64,000 bases of DNA from Streptomyces sp. WMMB303 (GTDB taxonomy: Bacteria > Actinomycetota > Actinomycetes > Streptomycetales > Streptomycetaceae): assembly GCF_029351045.1 (NCBI RefSeq), contig NZ_JARKIN010000001.1, forward strand, positions 1,698,001 to 1,762,000. The letters run 5' to 3'. The notes below the pieces were generated by a model. The model made no database searches. It saw nothing but the letters and a program-made list of their open reading frames with translations, and was not told the origin of the DNA. Shown here one piece after another: positions 62,678 through 64,000 of this stretch; positions within the stretch are counted from its first letter, which is position 1; each line of letters opens with the position of its first letter. Made by a program: the position numbers and the translations under genes.

Positions 62678-62893
62678 TCAGGCTCCCGGCCCGCCGCGTG
62701 GCGCGCTGGTCGCCAAACCCCGCACGAACGCCCGCCAAGCGGCCGGCGGGAACGACAGCGTCCCGCGCTCGACGGCCTTACTGTCCCGCACCGGAACCAC
62801 GCCGACGCCGGACACGAGACCCGGCGCCCACTCGACGCAGTTGCCGCCTTGCGGGTCGCTGTAGCTGCTCCTGATCCACTGTCCTTCGCTCAT
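62678..62893 (-). CDS. DUF397 family protein
   Basis: A 71-residue DUF397 protein with WIRSSYSDPQGGNCVEWA, VPVRDSKA and FPPAAWRAFVRGL. It partners the XRE regulator encoded just upstream on the same strand. Its first 116 bases lie inside the regulator gene in another frame, much more than the usual four-base overlap. Confidence 0.88.
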   Translation of the reverse strand: MSEGQWIRSSYSDPQGGNCVEWAPGLVSGVGVVPVRDSKAVERGTLSFPPAAWRAFVRGLATSAPRGGPGA

Positions 62894-63680
62894 GCTCGTC
62901 CCTTACTTCGCTGATGAAGGCAACCGAGTCGCGGGGACTCAACGAACTGGCTCGAATATGATCGTATAGGTCAGCCGAGTTGGTGACGGTCTCCGGACCA
63001 TCATGCCGTCGCCCGCTGCCGGGACCTTCCACGAAGACACTCGCGCTGCCGTCGGGTGCATCCAGGAGTACGAACGGCGTTCCGATCGCCGCCTCCGCCG
63101 CCGAGTACGGCAGGACTTGAACAGTGAGCGACCGATACCGCCTCACCTGCCCCAGAAGGTGATCCATCTGCTCTGACATCACCTGGGGAGATCCGATCCG
63201 GGCACGCAGGCACGCCTCGTAGAGGACAACCCACACGCGAGGCGGCTCCGATTTCTCAAGAAGCTCTCGGCGGCGCAGGCGACTTGCCACCTTCGCATCG
63301 ATGTCGCGGCTCGCGACACAAGGGCGACCGTTCGGCAACGACAGACGCGCGTACGCCTCGGTCTGGAGCAAGCCCATGATGAAGATGGTGGAGAAGTCGC
63401 GGATGGCGGTCGCTTCGCGCTCCGCATCGATGTACGGGGCGAACCACGCCGGGTACTCCCCTTCGATCACGCGCCGCAACTGTCCGACGAACAGATCCCC
63501 CGTGCCGAATGTCCGGTCGCACGCCTCGGCGAACTTCAGAGAAGGCATGAACTCGCCCGACTCCACGCGGCTCACATAGCTCTGGGTGTAGCCGGTGGCG
63601 GAGGCGAACGCCGTCTGGGAGATACGGCGGGCTCGTCTGACGCGGCGGACGTCCTCACCAAGACTCGGCGGAATACTCAT
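62778..63680 (-). CDS. XRE-family regulator with DUF5753 domain
   Basis: A 300-residue protein. The HTH is SQTAFASATGYTQSYVSRVESG (about 20-41). DUF5753 covers about 85-262 (TIFIMGLLQTEAYAR to VFVEGPGSGRRHD). After the usual family end near SEVRDE the frame continues for about 40 arginine-rich residues overlapping the DUF397 gene; this tail looks like read-through, not a domain. ATG 63680 is used; 63710 would add ten residues. Confidence 0.88.
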   Translation of the reverse strand: MSIPPSLGEDVRRVRRARRISQTAFASATGYTQSYVSRVESGEFMPSLKFAEACDRTFGTGDLFVGQLRRVIEGEYPAWFAPYIDAEREATAIRDFSTIFIMGLLQTEAYARLSLPNGRPCVASRDIDAKVASRLRRRELLEKSEPPRVWVVLYEACLRARIGSPQVMSEQMDHLLGQVRRYRSLTVQVLPYSAAEAAIGTPFVLLDAPDGSASVFVEGPGSGRRHDGPETVTNSADLYDHIRASSLSPRDSVAFISEVRDEHERRTVDQEQLQRPARRQLRRVGAGSRVRRRRGSGAGQ

Positions 63681-63850
63681 CCCCACTGGCCACTTGCGCG
63701 TCCCACCCATGCCGACCTGCCCTTACGTACCCCAGTACAAGTCCGTTGCCGAGCAACCTCATGAGAAGAGGTGCTCATAACGCACCATCCTAGCCGTTTG
63801 CGTGTTGTTCTCACCACAGAAAGTGACCAGCGGACGGCAGGGCAGGCACC

Positions 63851-64000
63851 ATGGAGCGAAGCGAACCCCCCGGCGGCCACCGGGAAGAGAACTCCCCGCA
63901 GGAGGAGGCGCGGCCCTGCGAGGACTGCGCCTGGTTCCGCACGATGATCAATCGGGCGGCGGGGGATCCGGAGCCGCGGGCGGATCTGGAGGCGCTCTTC
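63851..64000 (+). CDS. Hypothetical protein, truncated by window end
   Basis: The frame opens at ATG 63851 and is open for 50 codons to the last base. The product starts MERSEPPGGHREE and has a CEDCAWFRTMINRAAGD segment, a C-x-x-C pair typical of a small Streptomyces hypothetical family found beside XRE/DUF397 pairs. Divergent from the XRE gene. Length and stop unknown. Confidence 0.6.
   Translation, partial: MERSEPPGGHREENSPQEEARPCEDCAWFRTMINRAAGDPEPRADLEALF

Overview
The window is about 72% G+C. Nearly every gene has the strong third-position G/C bias, GTG starts and AGGAG-type ribosome sites of a Streptomyces or close relative. It carries family signatures almost confined to that group: XRE/DUF5753-DUF397 pairs, DUF6879, DUF4191, a GlnE/GlnA2 pair, and a maltose operon with a LacI-type MalR. 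From memory, the blocks glnA-RDD-DUF4191-small gene-lipA-lipB-TPR regulator, malR/malEFG/alpha-glucosidase, and PAP2-glnE-glnA2 match the gene order of Streptomyces coelicolor around SCO2192-SCO2241. The window therefore looks like chromosomal core with accessory insertions.

Layout. Positions 1-3343 hold a Streptomyces regulatory cluster: a histidine-kinase-like ATPase, a duplicated-domain protein, DUF6879, XRE/DUF5753 and DUF397. Positions 3500-7700 are an accessory stretch with less biased composition. It carries an XRE-ImmA/IrrE metalloprotease with an unknown partner, and, facing it, a PD-(D/E)XK-like protein with a 73-residue companion. A strong hairpin and tandem repeats close it before glnA. 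Positions 7697-15414 are core: adenylylatable glutamine synthetase I with a well-formed GlnR box, an RDD membrane protein, DUF4191, lipoate synthase and octanoyltransferase, and a TPR regulator. Positions 15400-30426 hold an MFS/LysR divergent pair, a histidine kinase facing an MMPL transporter, an aldehyde dehydrogenase/GMC oxidoreductase/permease operon, a Gfo/Idh oxidoreductase, an MFS pump with a MerR regulator and palindromic operator, and a PrmC-like methyltransferase.

Positions 31064-43686 hold a secreted serine protease, a decayed SnoaL-like gene, a response regulator-GH89-histidine kinase run, a sigma-like membrane protein, an AraC/saccharopine-dehydrogenase divergent pair and an ABC exporter facing an orphan response regulator. 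Positions 44616-52250 are the maltose system. A live alpha-glucosidase-LacI pair lies on one side of malEFG, and a wrecked alpha-glucosidase plus malR lies on the other in opposite orientation. This is an inverted duplication around the transporter. Positions 52287-60034 carry PAP2, glnE, glnA2 and a luciferase-like monooxygenase/FMN reductase duo. Positions 60195-62646 hold a WXG100-like protein with a C-terminal toxin-like domain, its small partner and a membrane protein. The window ends in another XRE-DUF397 pair and a truncated gene.

Functionally the core is nitrogen assimilation (GlnA, its modifying enzyme GlnE, and the polyamine-type GlnA2), lipoylation and maltodextrin uptake. The best candidates for something undescribed are the two facing two-gene cassettes at 3600-7099 and the type-VII-like locus at 60195-61994. 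No rRNA, tRNA or CRISPR array was seen.
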